A program made the position numbers and the translations under genes. From positions 1-13,886 of the forward strand of contig CAVGND010000038.1 of assembly GCA_963630555.1 (NCBI GenBank): a stretch of 13,886 nt of DNA, read 5' to 3'. The stretch's first letter is position 1, and every line of letters starts with the position of its first letter. The notes under the pieces were generated by a model. That model was given only the letters and a program-made list of their open reading frames with translations. It was not told the origin of the DNA and searched no databases. Shown piece after piece: positions 1 through 7,265 of this stretch. The stretch is from CAVALG01 sp963630555. GTDB lineage: Bacteria > Bacillota > Clostridia > Oscillospirales > Acutalibacteraceae.

Positions 1-1
1 G

Positions 2-130
2 GTCGTTATCCCGAAAGAAATCCGCCGCACAATGCGTATCCGCGAGGGCGACCCGTCGCTGATAACATTGACACCGTTTGAAAAGTTCCGAACAGCCGTG
101 GAGAAACTCACCTCGCGGCTTGGAAAATAA
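2..130 (+). pseudogene. 3' end of an AbrB/SpoVT-like DNA-binding protein, probably truncated
   Basis: The frame enters from outside the window and ends in TAA at 128-130. Its first visible residues, VVIPKEIRRTMRIREGDP, match the core of the swapped-hairpin AbrB domain as found in the sporulation regulator SpoVT. In that family the GDP is normally followed by a strand pair of the type LEIFxDxxGEVILKKY, and in SpoVT by a GAF-like domain of more than 100 residues. Here the sequence changes at once to an unrelated tail of 24 residues (SLITLTPFEKF... ending RLGK) and stops. The DNA-binding fold would therefore lack its second half. I infer a deletion or recombination remnant of spoVT, but a short divergent AbrB-type protein that is still expressed cannot be excluded. 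The other two frames do not restore the missing strands. The N-terminus is outside the window. Confidence 0.6.
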
Positions 131-404
131 CAAAAGGGCGGTAAAGCCGTTTATCCTGACCCTTGATGTCATTATATCGCGCGTAAGAACATTTTTCCAC
201 GAAATGCATTTCGTGTTTGGACAAAAATTTTGATTTTTCTTTCAATTCACTATCCTAAAAATATATTCAGAGGAAAAATTATATATAAATCTTTTAGGTT
301 TCACCGCTTGAGAAAAATGTTCGGTAGGTGAACTGTAAATGAATTTTTGTGTGCAGGTTTTCTTGCCGACTTTTACTTGGCAGTTACCTTTGGGCAAAGA
401 ATTA
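131..404. other. AT-rich intergenic region with symmetric elements
   Basis: No coding frame is convincing here. The stretch holds a perfect 18-bp palindrome at 198-215. It also holds an 11-nt inverted pair, GAACATTTTTC at 187-197 and GAAAAATGTTC at 312-322, and a weaker inverted pair, CCTAAAA at 254-260 and TTTTAGG at 292-298. It separates the AbrB-like fragment from the tetR promoter. I see no clear terminator with a T-run after the fragment's stop codon. Confidence 0.5.
198..215. repeat. 18-bp perfect palindrome
   Basis: CACGAAATGCATTTCGTG equals its own reverse complement over all 18 bases. It could be an operator for a dimeric regulator, for example the TetR-family protein encoded 240 bp downstream, or a compact hairpin at the end of the upstream transcript. 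The following bases are TTTGG rather than a long T-run, so it is a poor intrinsic terminator. Confidence 0.7.
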
Positions 405-433
405 TTGATTTTATAAAATTGTTATGGTATATT
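405..433 (+). promoter_or_regulatory. Extended -10 promoter of the tetR-family gene
   Basis: A -35 box TTGATT (405-410) is followed after 17 bp by a -10 box TATATT (428-433), with the TG of an extended -10 at 425-426. Between the boxes, 408-419 (ATTTTATAAAAT) is a perfect 12-bp palindrome. That is a plausible autorepression operator, because TetR-type proteins commonly repress their own promoter. The promoter lies 24 bp upstream of the chosen start codon. Regulator binding is inference. Confidence 0.65.
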
Positions 434-456
434 AAAGTTAAAGGAGGGTGAGCACA

Positions 457-1017
457 ATGCCTAATTTTACCAAAATGGCAATAAAGGACTCTTTTTTAAA
501 ATTGCTTAACGAGCAACCGCTTAATAAAATAAGCGTACGCAGTATTGTTGAGGATTGCGGAATAAACCGCAACACGTTTTACTATCATTTTCAGGATATA
601 CCGACGCTTATTGAAGAAATAATTGAAGAGCAAGCCGAAAATGTTATTAAAAAATACCCGTCAATTGAATCGCTTGATGAATGCGTTTCGGTAATATTTG
701 AAACTGCACTTAAAAATAAAAAGGCAATATATCACATATTCAACTCGGTAAACCGCGATATGTACGAGCGGTCGCTTATGCGAATATGCGAACATGTTAT
801 TACCGCTTATGTGAAAACCGCTTTCCCCGAAGGCCAAACACCCCCCGAAGTTCGTGAAATTATCATCCGCTTTTTCAAGTGCCAAATGTTCGGGCTTATA
901 TATGACTGGATAATATCCGGTATGCGGGACGATTCAATTGAAATGATACATAAAATTACCGCTGTTTGCCGCGGCTTGTCCGACGAAATAATAAACAGAT
1001 TTAACAGCAGCCGGTAA
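457..1017 (+). CDS. TetR/AcrR-family transcriptional regulator
   Basis: This 186-residue protein has the TetR architecture. The N-terminal helix-turn-helix spans about residues 8-50, with ISVRSIVEDCGINRNTFYYHF at about 25-45 as the recognition region. The all-helical C-terminal ligand and dimer domain resembles the small TetR_C_8-like group common in Clostridia. I chose the ATG at 457 because AAGGAGG at 441-447 sits 9 nt ahead of it. The in-frame GTG at 448 abuts that site and cannot use it. The gene has its own promoter and is followed by a strong hairpin, so it is probably monocistronic. No transporter or enzyme target lies beside it: the upstream gene is a broken AbrB-like frame and the downstream gene is convergent. 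The ligand and the regulon are therefore unknown. It likely regulates itself and perhaps something outside the window. Confidence 0.85.
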   Translation: MPNFTKMAIKDSFLKLLNEQPLNKISVRSIVEDCGINRNTFYYHFQDIPTLIEEIIEEQAENVIKKYPSIESLDECVSVIFETALKNKKAIYHIFNSVNRDMYERSLMRICEHVITAYVKTAFPEGQTPPEVREIIIRFFKCQMFGLIYDWIISGMRDDSIEMIHKITAVCRGLSDEIINRFNSSR

Positions 1018-1053
1018 TCGGAACGGTACTGATAATACCCAAAATCAAGAACA

Positions 1054-1076
1054 GCCGCAGGCACAATGCCTGCGGC
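1054..1076. terminator. Hairpin between convergent genes, likely bidirectional terminator
   Basis: GCCGCAGGCA (1054-1063) and TGCCTGCGGC (1067-1076) form a perfect 10-bp GC-rich stem with a 3-nt loop. On the plus strand it is followed by AATTATTTATATGCTTTTTATT, which is T-rich but broken. On the minus strand it is followed by a weaker T-rich stretch. It lies 36 bp after the tetR stop and 43 bp after the M23 gene's stop, so it can serve both. Confidence 0.75.
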
Positions 1077-1119
1077 AATTATTTATATGCTTTTTATTAG
1101 AGGATATGGACGGCGGTTA

Positions 1120-2589
1120 TCAGTTTATGCCGAGATAAGGCGCCGGATCGACCCTGTTGTTACCCACACGGACTTCAAAATGCAGGTGGTTGCCGTCCGA
1201 ATCCCCGGTATTTCCGACGGCGGCAATCTGCTCGCCCCGTTTTACAACATCGCCTGCCGAAACATACAACTCGCTGCAATGGGCATAAAGCGTACGCAGA
1301 CCGTTTGAATGTTCAACCAAAACGCAATTACCGAATCCCGAACCGGCAGCGTTATAACCCGCGGATATTACCACACCGTCCGCTACCGAATAGATTGCGG
1401 TGCCTGCCGGAGAAACTATATCAATACCTTTATGATTTCTGCCGTCCCCGTAATAACAGGTGATGCGCATTTTAGAGTTTTGAGCAACCGGCCAGGTAAA
1501 GCCGTAACTGCTGTAATCCTCCTTTGCGGCGGACATACTGTGCGTTGCAGATACGGTGCCTGCGGTTGCTGTGCCCACCGTAACCTGCTCGGCTACCGGC
1601 TCTACAATATTTTCGGTTGAAATTACGGTTCTTGAAACCTCTGCCCCGTCAACATAGCAGACATTTGAAACGGTTCGTGCCGTACCGGCAGAACCCGCCG
1701 AGGTAACTTTGCGGTATCCCTGAACCTTTTTATCGTCCTTATTTTCAATGGTTTCAAAGGGCACTTCGGTTTCGGTTACTTCTTCAACCGACACCATTAC
1801 GGTAAGCGGATAATCATTAAATTCGTTTTCTATTTCGGACTGATTTTCAATTACTTTATCCGAGAAATAGGCTTTTTCAACCTTAACATCCTCGCAAAAG
1901 CTTACGCTGCTGCTTTGCCCGGCATAGGCTGCCTGCGCTTCCGACAGTTTAATGTTCATACAGGTGCTGTAAACATTCTGATCCTCGGAAGCCGAGCAAA
2001 GTTCGCCGTTCACGAAAAGACCGTACGCCTCGCTTATACCGTCGGTATTATTTAAAGCCTTATCGGTAAGATCGGTGGGCGATTCGATTTCATCTTCAAA
2101 AACCAAAACGGTATCAAAAGTCGCTTTTGTTATAAGCTCGTCCGACCCGTCATACACAATACGGTCACGCATGGATTTAACGGTATCTTCAAAAAGTTCA
2201 GCAGAGCGAATTGTACCGATATATGCGTTGTTGTATTTTACCCTTACGGCGATTCTTACACGGCTCCAAATTCCGCTTGTTGCGGCAACCGCGGCAACTA
2301 AAACAACCGTGAGCGCAACTGCGGTGAGTTTTACGAATTTGCGGCGGTTTGAAGAAACGCACAATCCTATATGTTTAAAGAAAAGGTGGCATCTTTTCAG
2401 TCCGTTTTCGGCATCCGACGCTTTAAAAGCGTTTACGGTTGCGCGGAAACCGCTTGCCGGAAGTTCGGCAAACAGATGTTTCATCAGCCCGGCGAAACGG
2501 CAGGCGGCTGATTTTACTTTATTAAAAATAGCAGAGAAAACCGACTTTATTAACCTTGCCGATCTGTTCATTGCTGTTTTTATAAACAT
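1120..2589 (-). CDS. Membrane-anchored G5-domain M23 (LytM-type) metallopeptidase
   Basis: This is a 489-residue cell-wall endopeptidase candidate. A basic N-terminal segment of about 85 residues is followed by one membrane helix (about 86-104). The middle (about 108-260) appears to hold two related blocks (AYIGTIRSAELFEDTV and AYGLFVNGELCSASED). A G5-type domain follows (about 262-340), and the M23 catalytic domain ends the protein (about 370-489). Zinc and catalytic residues are all present: HKGID (H386, D390), YAHC (H437) and HLHFEV (H468, H470). In known LytM proteins these form the zinc site that cleaves peptidoglycan cross-bridges or stem peptides, and G5 domains are thought to bind cell-wall glycans. 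The topology suggests an outward-facing enzyme tethered to the membrane. The ATG at 2589 follows GGAG at 2598-2601. The long basic cytoplasmic N-terminus is unusual for this class; the exact substrate cannot be read from sequence. Confidence 0.88.
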   Translation of the reverse strand: MFIKTAMNRSARLIKSVFSAIFNKVKSAACRFAGLMKHLFAELPASGFRATVNAFKASDAENGLKRCHLFFKHIGLCVSSNRRKFVKLTAVALTVVLVAAVAATSGIWSRVRIAVRVKYNNAYIGTIRSAELFEDTVKSMRDRIVYDGSDELITKATFDTVLVFEDEIESPTDLTDKALNNTDGISEAYGLFVNGELCSASEDQNVYSTCMNIKLSEAQAAYAGQSSSVSFCEDVKVEKAYFSDKVIENQSEIENEFNDYPLTVMVSVEEVTETEVPFETIENKDDKKVQGYRKVTSAGSAGTARTVSNVCYVDGAEVSRTVISTENIVEPVAEQVTVGTATAGTVSATHSMSAAKEDYSSYGFTWPVAQNSKMRITCYYGDGRNHKGIDIVSPAGTAIYSVADGVVISAGYNAAGSGFGNCVLVEHSNGLRTLYAHCSELYVSAGDVVKRGEQIAAVGNTGDSDGNHLHFEVRVGNNRVDPAPYLGIN

Positions 2590-2602
2590 TTTACCAACTC
2601 CA

Positions 2603-2630
2603 AATACAGTTGTTAAGCAAAAACTGTATT
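2603..2630. repeat. Inverted repeat in the M23 gene leader
   Basis: AATACAGTT (2603-2611) and AACTGTATT (2622-2630) are perfect 9-bp arms around a 10-nt spacer. The repeat spans the expected transcription start (about 2626) and ends one base before the GGAG ribosome site of the M23 gene. It may be a protein operator at the start site, or a 5' mRNA stem that affects stability or ribosome access. Confidence 0.65.
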
Positions 2631-2632
2631 CA

Positions 2633-2660
2633 ATTATATCAAAAAGTTACAAAATTGCAA
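2633..2660 (-). promoter_or_regulatory. Promoter of the M23 peptidase gene
   Basis: Reading on the minus strand, TTGCAA (2655-2660) is the -35 box and TATAAT (2633-2638) is a consensus -10 box, separated by 16 bp. TGA precedes the -10 and gives an extended -10. It lies about 44 bp upstream of the start codon and downstream of the polC terminator, so the peptidase gene is transcribed separately from the big operon. Confidence 0.75.
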
Positions 2661-2685
2661 TACTTTTTATTGCTTTGTAACTTTT
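2642..2685. repeat. Long imperfect inverted repeat over the -35 of the M23 promoter
   Basis: AAAAGTTACAAA (2642-2653) pairs with TTTGTAACTTTT (2674-2685). Inside, GCAATA (2657-2662) pairs with TATTGC (2668-2673), leaving a 3-nt bulge and a 5-nt loop. It covers the -35 box of the peptidase promoter. It could be an operator, or an AT-rich second terminator for read-through from polC, since T5 follows on the minus strand. Confidence 0.6.
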
Positions 2686-2701
2686 ATTGTGCAAACATTA
2701 T

Positions 2702-2743
2702 AAAAACGATGTGAATATATTGTACAACATTCACATCGTTTTT
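2702..2743 (-). terminator. Rho-independent terminator of the pyrH-polC operon
   Basis: Arms 2702-2716 and 2729-2743 pair over 15 bp (core ACGATGTGAAT with ATTCACATCGT) around a 12-nt loop. On the minus strand the stem ends in TTTTTATAATG. It starts 17 bp after the polC stop codon. The plus strand also ends in a T-run, but no plus-strand gene precedes it. Confidence 0.85.
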
Positions 2744-2760
2744 TACAAAACCTGTTAATT

Positions 2761-5700
2761 TTACATTAAAGCCAGTTGGTCTGCGGCGGATTTTGTTTTA
2801 ACTGATTTTTTTGCAGCCTTTTCAGCTTGGGGTTCCTCTGTGCGTTTTTCACCGTCACTTCCGCCGAAGAAACTCATAAAAGTAAGTTGATTGGTTTCGG
2901 GCACTCCGTCAAGCGCACCGATTGCCCTTAAAGATTCTATGACTGTTTTAGATATGCCCGTTTCCCTCTGAATTTCCTCGATTGAAAGGACACCGCCGTT
3001 TTTGACCGACTCGTACAGCGACACCGCCGCCTTATCGCCGACGCCCGCAAGCGCACCGAAAGGCAGGCGCATTTTCCCGTTTTCGGGCACATAATGGGTT
3101 GCATGGGAATGGCGGATATCTATCGGCAGAACCTCAAGCCCTCTTTCCATCATTTCATTAAATATTTTAAGGTTTTCAAGCACGGCTTTATCCTTAACCG
3201 AAAGGTCAAACCCCATAGACTGAAGTTCAAGCAGACGGTGGCGCACCGCCTCTTTGCCCTTTAAAACGGTTTCAACCTCCACATCTTCCGGGCGTGCCGT
3301 GAAATAGGCGCAGTAGTATTCTATCGGTCGATAGACCTTGTACCAGCCGAGCCTTAAAGCCGAAATAACATAAGCCGCGGCGTGGGCTTTTGGGAACATA
3401 TATTTGATTTTAAGGCAGGAATTTATATACCACTCGGGAACACCGTGCTCACGCATTGCCGCCTTATGCTCATCGGTAAGCAATTTAGGCGCATTACCCT
3501 TACGGGTAATTTCCATGATTTTAAATGCCATACCGGAATCAAGTCCGCGGCGCATAAGGTACACCATAATACTGTCACGCGTTCCGATAACGCTTGAAAT
3601 GGTACATGTGCCCTCCCTTATAAGGTCCTGAGCATTACCCACCCAAACATCGGTACCGTGGGACAGACCGGAAATCTGCAAAAGGTCGTCAAAAGTGTGG
3701 GGCTGTGCTTCAATAAGCATATCCATTGCAAACTTTGTGCCGAATTCGGGCAGCGAATATGTACCCGTTTTTGCAAATATCTGTTCTTCGGTAACGCCGA
3801 GTGCCTCAGGCGATGTAAACAGGCTCATAACCTTAGGATCACTCATCGATACCTCGGTTACCGGTATGCCGGTATATTCGCCGAGATATTTGCATATTGT
3901 TGGGTTTACATGGCCGAGTTCATCAAGTTTAAGGATGGTATCGTGTATTGAATGGAAGTCAAAATGTGTGGTGACGGTATCGGAATTTGCATCGTCGGCA
4001 GGGTGCTGAACGGGGCAGAAATCGTACACTTCGTGATCCGACGGGACAACTACCATTCCGCCGGGATGCTGACCGGTTGTGCGTTTGACAGCTGCTTTAA
4101 AAAGCAGTTCGGCAAGGCGGTTTTCCTCGGCTTTATTATATGTAATGCCGCGTTCTTCCTCATACTTTTTAACATATCCGTAGGCGGTTTTTTCGGCAAC
4201 CGTGGATATGGTTCCCGCTTTAAACACGTTATCGGGGCCGAAAAGTTTTTCGGTAAATTTATGGGCAAAGGACTGATACTCGTTTGAAAAGTTAAGGTCG
4301 ATATCCGGCACCTTGTCGCCGTTAAAGCCCAAAAACGTTTCAAACGGGATATCGTGACCGTCGCGGTGCATATCGGTTCCGCACTCGGGGCAGTTTTTAG
4401 ACGGCAGGTCAAAGCCCGACTTGTAATCGTCACTGTCAACAAATTCGCAGTGTTTGCATTTTGGGCAGACATAGTGCGGCGGCAGTGGATTGACCTCTGA
4501 TATACCTGCCATTGTTGCAACAAAAGACGAGCCGACCGACCCGCGCGAGCCGACCAGATACCCGTGTTCCACGGAATCGGCAACAAGTTTTTGCGCGGTA
4601 ACATACATTATTGCAAAGCCGTGTTTTATGATTGAACCGAGTTCTTTGTCAAGCCTTTTTTCAACCGTTTCAGGCAGTTTTTCGCCGTAAATTTCGTGTG
4701 CTTTTTGCATAACCACATCGGTCAATATCTGCTCTGCACCCTCAATTGACGGAGGAAAATTGCCGCGCGGAACGGGACGTATCCCTTTTTCAATCATATT
4801 TGCTATTTTTGCGGGGTTATCTATAACAATTTCCGTGGCACGGTCACCGAGGTAGGCGAAATCTTCCATCATTTCACCCGTAGTTTTAAAATAAAGGGGC
4901 GCTTGATTATCGGCGTCGGAAAACCCCTGTGATGCCATAAGGATTTTGCGTAGGGCAGCGTCGCTTTTTTTAAGAAAATGAACATCCCCCGTTGCAACAA
5001 CGGGTTTTGATAAAGTATCGGCGAGTTTTATAATGGTTCGGTTTATTTCGTGCAGTTGCTCTGCGGAACTTACCTGCCCGTTACGCACCATAAATTCATT
5101 GTTTCCGTCCGGCTGAATTTCAAGATAATCATAATATTCCGCTATTTTTAAAAGGTCTTCAAACGGACGCTCTTCAAAAACGGCGCGGTAAAGTTCGCCC
5201 TGTTCGCAGGCACTGCCGATTATAAGCCCCTCGCGGTATTTATTAAGCAATGTTTTGGGTATACGGGGGCGGCGGCGATAATAGTCCAGATGCGAATGAG
5301 AGATTATTTTATACAGATTTTTCATACCTGCCTGATTTTTGACAAGCAGGATAATATGGTACGTTTTAAGCTTTTTCGGGTCGCCGCCCGTGAGGCTTGT
5401 ATTAAGTTCCGAAACGGTTTTGCAGGTTGCTTTTTCAGCCAACCGCTCAAGCAGGCAGTGGAATATTTCCGCAAGAATGGCGGCGTCGTCACAGGCACGG
5501 TGATGGTTAAAATTCCTGAGATTAAGCGCCTTTGCGACTGTATCAAGTTTAGCATTGGTTAAATCTTTTATAAGACTTCTTGCCATTACCACCGTATCTA
5601 TATAAAGCGGGTCAAATTTAATACCCGACCTTGCCGCCGCTGCACGGATAAAGGAAATATCAAATCCGGCATTGTGCGCGACAAGTGCCGCACCGCCGCA

Positions 5701-7191
5701 AAAATCAAGAAACTGTTTTATCGCCTCTCCCTCTTTGGGCGCGCCTTTAACCATTTCGTCCGTAATTCCCGTAAGTTCGGTAATTTTTTCGGGAATGTGC
5801 TTTTCGGGGTCAACAAAAACTGAGAATGACTCGCCTATTTCGCCGCCCGAATATTTTACCGCACCTATTTCCGTTATACGCTCGGTTGACACAGAAAGAC
5901 CGGTGGTTTCAATATCAAAAACAACAAAATCGCCGTCAAGCGGCATATCGCCGTTACCCTCAACTGCGGAGGCAAGGTCGTTGACAAAGTACCCCTCAAC
6001 GCCGTAAATAACCTTGAAATCGGTATCCGGATCGTCATCTGTAATTTTATCGTATGTATTCATAACTTCGGGGAAAGACTGCACCACACCGTGATCGGTT
6101 ATTGCAACCGCCTTATGCCCCCATTTATAGGCTGTTTTAACAAGTTCGGAGGCACTTGTAAGGCCGTCCATTGCCGACATATTGGTATGGGCGTGCAATT
6201 CAATTCTTCTGCCCGACGGGTAATCGTCGGTTTTTGACTTTCTTTTAAAGCGATTTATGCTTTGCGGAGTAACGACGGTACACTTTTCCCAATCGTCATA
6301 CTTTTGCGAACCGCGCACAAGTATACACTGCCCCGCTTTAAGGCTGCCGAGTTCGCCCATATTTTCATTTTTAACATAAAATTTTATTATAAGGGAATCG
6401 GTTTCGTCCGAAAACTGGATATTCACCCTTTGTTTATCACCTTTTCTTGTGGGTGCGGTTTCAACCTTGAATATTTCGCCCCACACGATAAAGGAAGGCA
6501 GAGCCTCGCTCACGCTGGACATGGTTATGGGTACGCCTCGAATCTTCTTCCCGTAAACCACCTCAAAACTGTCGGGTACGGCAGGAATTTCCTCACACTC
6601 CGTTATCGGTTTTTCTTCGGGCGTAAATTCCGCCGCCGGCGCATTGTCAAATTCCTGCGGCGCGTCACTGTCGGAATAGTTTGCGGGTATAAAATCGTCA
6701 AACCGTATCTCACTGTCCGAGTTCAGAATTCCGGTAAATTCAAGTGTTATATCGCGCGAAAACCTGCGTTTGACGGCGTTTATATACTTTTTTTCAAACC
6801 CTGCCGCCGTTATGGTATCATAGCCGCCGTGAGCCAAATTTATCGTGACTTTGTCACCGTCAAATTCATAATTTGCATCCTTAAAAAAACCGTTGTACGA
6901 AAAATCGGTAAGTCTTAATTTTTCGGCAAGATCGTGTGCAGCCTCGGTGCAAAAACATTCGGGCGGATAGTAAGACGCAATCGCCGCACGGTTAAGCCCC
7001 AGCGAATTTTTAACCTTATCCCGGAGCGCATCGATTTTATCGCTGCTTACATATTCGGAATACCGGCAGGACACCGTCAGTTCACGCTTTTCGGTATTTA
7101 TATTGCAGGCAAGAACTTCGGCACTGTTTATCACATCGCCCAGGTCTTTTATAAGTCCGCCGAAAATATCGCTTAATTTTTGCTTGCTCAT
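2761..7191 (-). CDS. polC: DNA polymerase III alpha subunit, Gram-positive PolC type
   Basis: This is the replicative polymerase with built-in proofreading, 1476 residues against about 1440 in Bacillus. The order is: N-terminal PolC domain (1-210); OB fold (about 225-315); PHP domain beginning at ELHAHTNMS (331-339) and split by the 3'-5' exonuclease (about 420-580, with FDIETTG at 425-431, HNAGFD and HHRACDDA); then the palm, fingers and clamp-binding region. The Cys cluster of the PolC zinc module is present (C909, C912, C915, C934, C937). The polymerase acidic residues are PDIDLNF (D963, D965) and LKLDELGH (D1090). GSRGSVGSS (881-889) and RTTGQHPGG are family signatures. AAGAGGA lies 6 nt before the ATG. 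The protein is the last gene of the operon, 74 bp after ispG. The C-terminus is unusual: after the expected QLTF motif at about 1434 it runs on for about 40 Lys/Ala/Glu-rich residues and ends in DQLALM. Confidence 0.97.
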   Translation of the reverse strand: MSKQKLSDIFGGLIKDLGDVINSAEVLACNINTEKRELTVSCRYSEYVSSDKIDALRDKVKNSLGLNRAAIASYYPPECFCTEAAHDLAEKLRLTDFSYNGFFKDANYEFDGDKVTINLAHGGYDTITAAGFEKKYINAVKRRFSRDITLEFTGILNSDSEIRFDDFIPANYSDSDAPQEFDNAPAAEFTPEEKPITECEEIPAVPDSFEVVYGKKIRGVPITMSSVSEALPSFIVWGEIFKVETAPTRKGDKQRVNIQFSDETDSLIIKFYVKNENMGELGSLKAGQCILVRGSQKYDDWEKCTVVTPQSINRFKRKSKTDDYPSGRRIELHAHTNMSAMDGLTSASELVKTAYKWGHKAVAITDHGVVQSFPEVMNTYDKITDDDPDTDFKVIYGVEGYFVNDLASAVEGNGDMPLDGDFVVFDIETTGLSVSTERITEIGAVKYSGGEIGESFSVFVDPEKHIPEKITELTGITDEMVKGAPKEGEAIKQFLDFCGGAALVAHNAGFDISFIRAAAARSGIKFDPLYIDTVVMARSLIKDLTNAKLDTVAKALNLRNFNHHRACDDAAILAEIFHCLLERLAEKATCKTVSELNTSLTGGDPKKLKTYHIILLVKNQAGMKNLYKIISHSHLDYYRRRPRIPKTLLNKYREGLIIGSACEQGELYRAVFEERPFEDLLKIAEYYDYLEIQPDGNNEFMVRNGQVSSAEQLHEINRTIIKLADTLSKPVVATGDVHFLKKSDAALRKILMASQGFSDADNQAPLYFKTTGEMMEDFAYLGDRATEIVIDNPAKIANMIEKGIRPVPRGNFPPSIEGAEQILTDVVMQKAHEIYGEKLPETVEKRLDKELGSIIKHGFAIMYVTAQKLVADSVEHGYLVGSRGSVGSSFVATMAGISEVNPLPPHYVCPKCKHCEFVDSDDYKSGFDLPSKNCPECGTDMHRDGHDIPFETFLGFNGDKVPDIDLNFSNEYQSFAHKFTEKLFGPDNVFKAGTISTVAEKTAYGYVKKYEEERGITYNKAEENRLAELLFKAAVKRTTGQHPGGMVVVPSDHEVYDFCPVQHPADDANSDTVTTHFDFHSIHDTILKLDELGHVNPTICKYLGEYTGIPVTEVSMSDPKVMSLFTSPEALGVTEEQIFAKTGTYSLPEFGTKFAMDMLIEAQPHTFDDLLQISGLSHGTDVWVGNAQDLIREGTCTISSVIGTRDSIMVYLMRRGLDSGMAFKIMEITRKGNAPKLLTDEHKAAMREHGVPEWYINSCLKIKYMFPKAHAAAYVISALRLGWYKVYRPIEYYCAYFTARPEDVEVETVLKGKEAVRHRLLELQSMGFDLSVKDKAVLENLKIFNEMMERGLEVLPIDIRHSHATHYVPENGKMRLPFGALAGVGDKAAVSLYESVKNGGVLSIEEIQRETGISKTVIESLRAIGALDGVPETNQLTFMSFFGGSDGEKRTEEPQAEKAAKKSVKTKSAADQLALM

Positions 7192-7218
7192 TTACATTCC
7201 TCTTTTACACGTGCCTGA

Positions 7219-7243
7219 TGTGACGGATCCGAGTCCCGTCACA
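7219..7243. repeat. Hairpin in the ispG-polC gap
   Basis: TGTGACGG (7219-7226) and CCGTCACA (7236-7243) form a perfect 8-bp stem with a 9-nt loop. On the minus strand no T-run follows, so it is not an intrinsic terminator. It ends about 15 nt before the polC ribosome site and may mark an mRNA processing or stability point. Confidence 0.65.
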
Positions 7244-7265
7244 CTAAGTTCGCGGCAATTTCAAA

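Noticed and set aside
448..456. GTG start for the TetR-family gene, adding three residues
   Set aside because: It directly abuts the AAGGAGG site, leaving no spacing; the ATG at 457 has 9 nt.
2075..2680. A 201-codon plus-strand frame opposite the M23 gene
   Set aside because: It runs through the M23 promoter and inverted repeats, has no ribosome site, and its low-complexity Ser/Ala/Thr composition is typical of antisense shadow.
2639..2698. A WalR-type box (two TGTAA half-sites) at the M23 promoter
   Set aside because: TGTAAC is present, but the second half-site is off by one base in spacing and poor in sequence.
4050..4604. Long open frames on either strand inside polC, such as a 184-codon minus frame
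   Set aside because: They overlap the conserved PolC frame fully, show no family motif and are shadows of its codon bias.
6262..6918. A 218-codon plus-strand frame antisense to polC
   Set aside because: No ribosome site or recognisable motif, and it overlaps the conserved N-terminal and OB regions of PolC.
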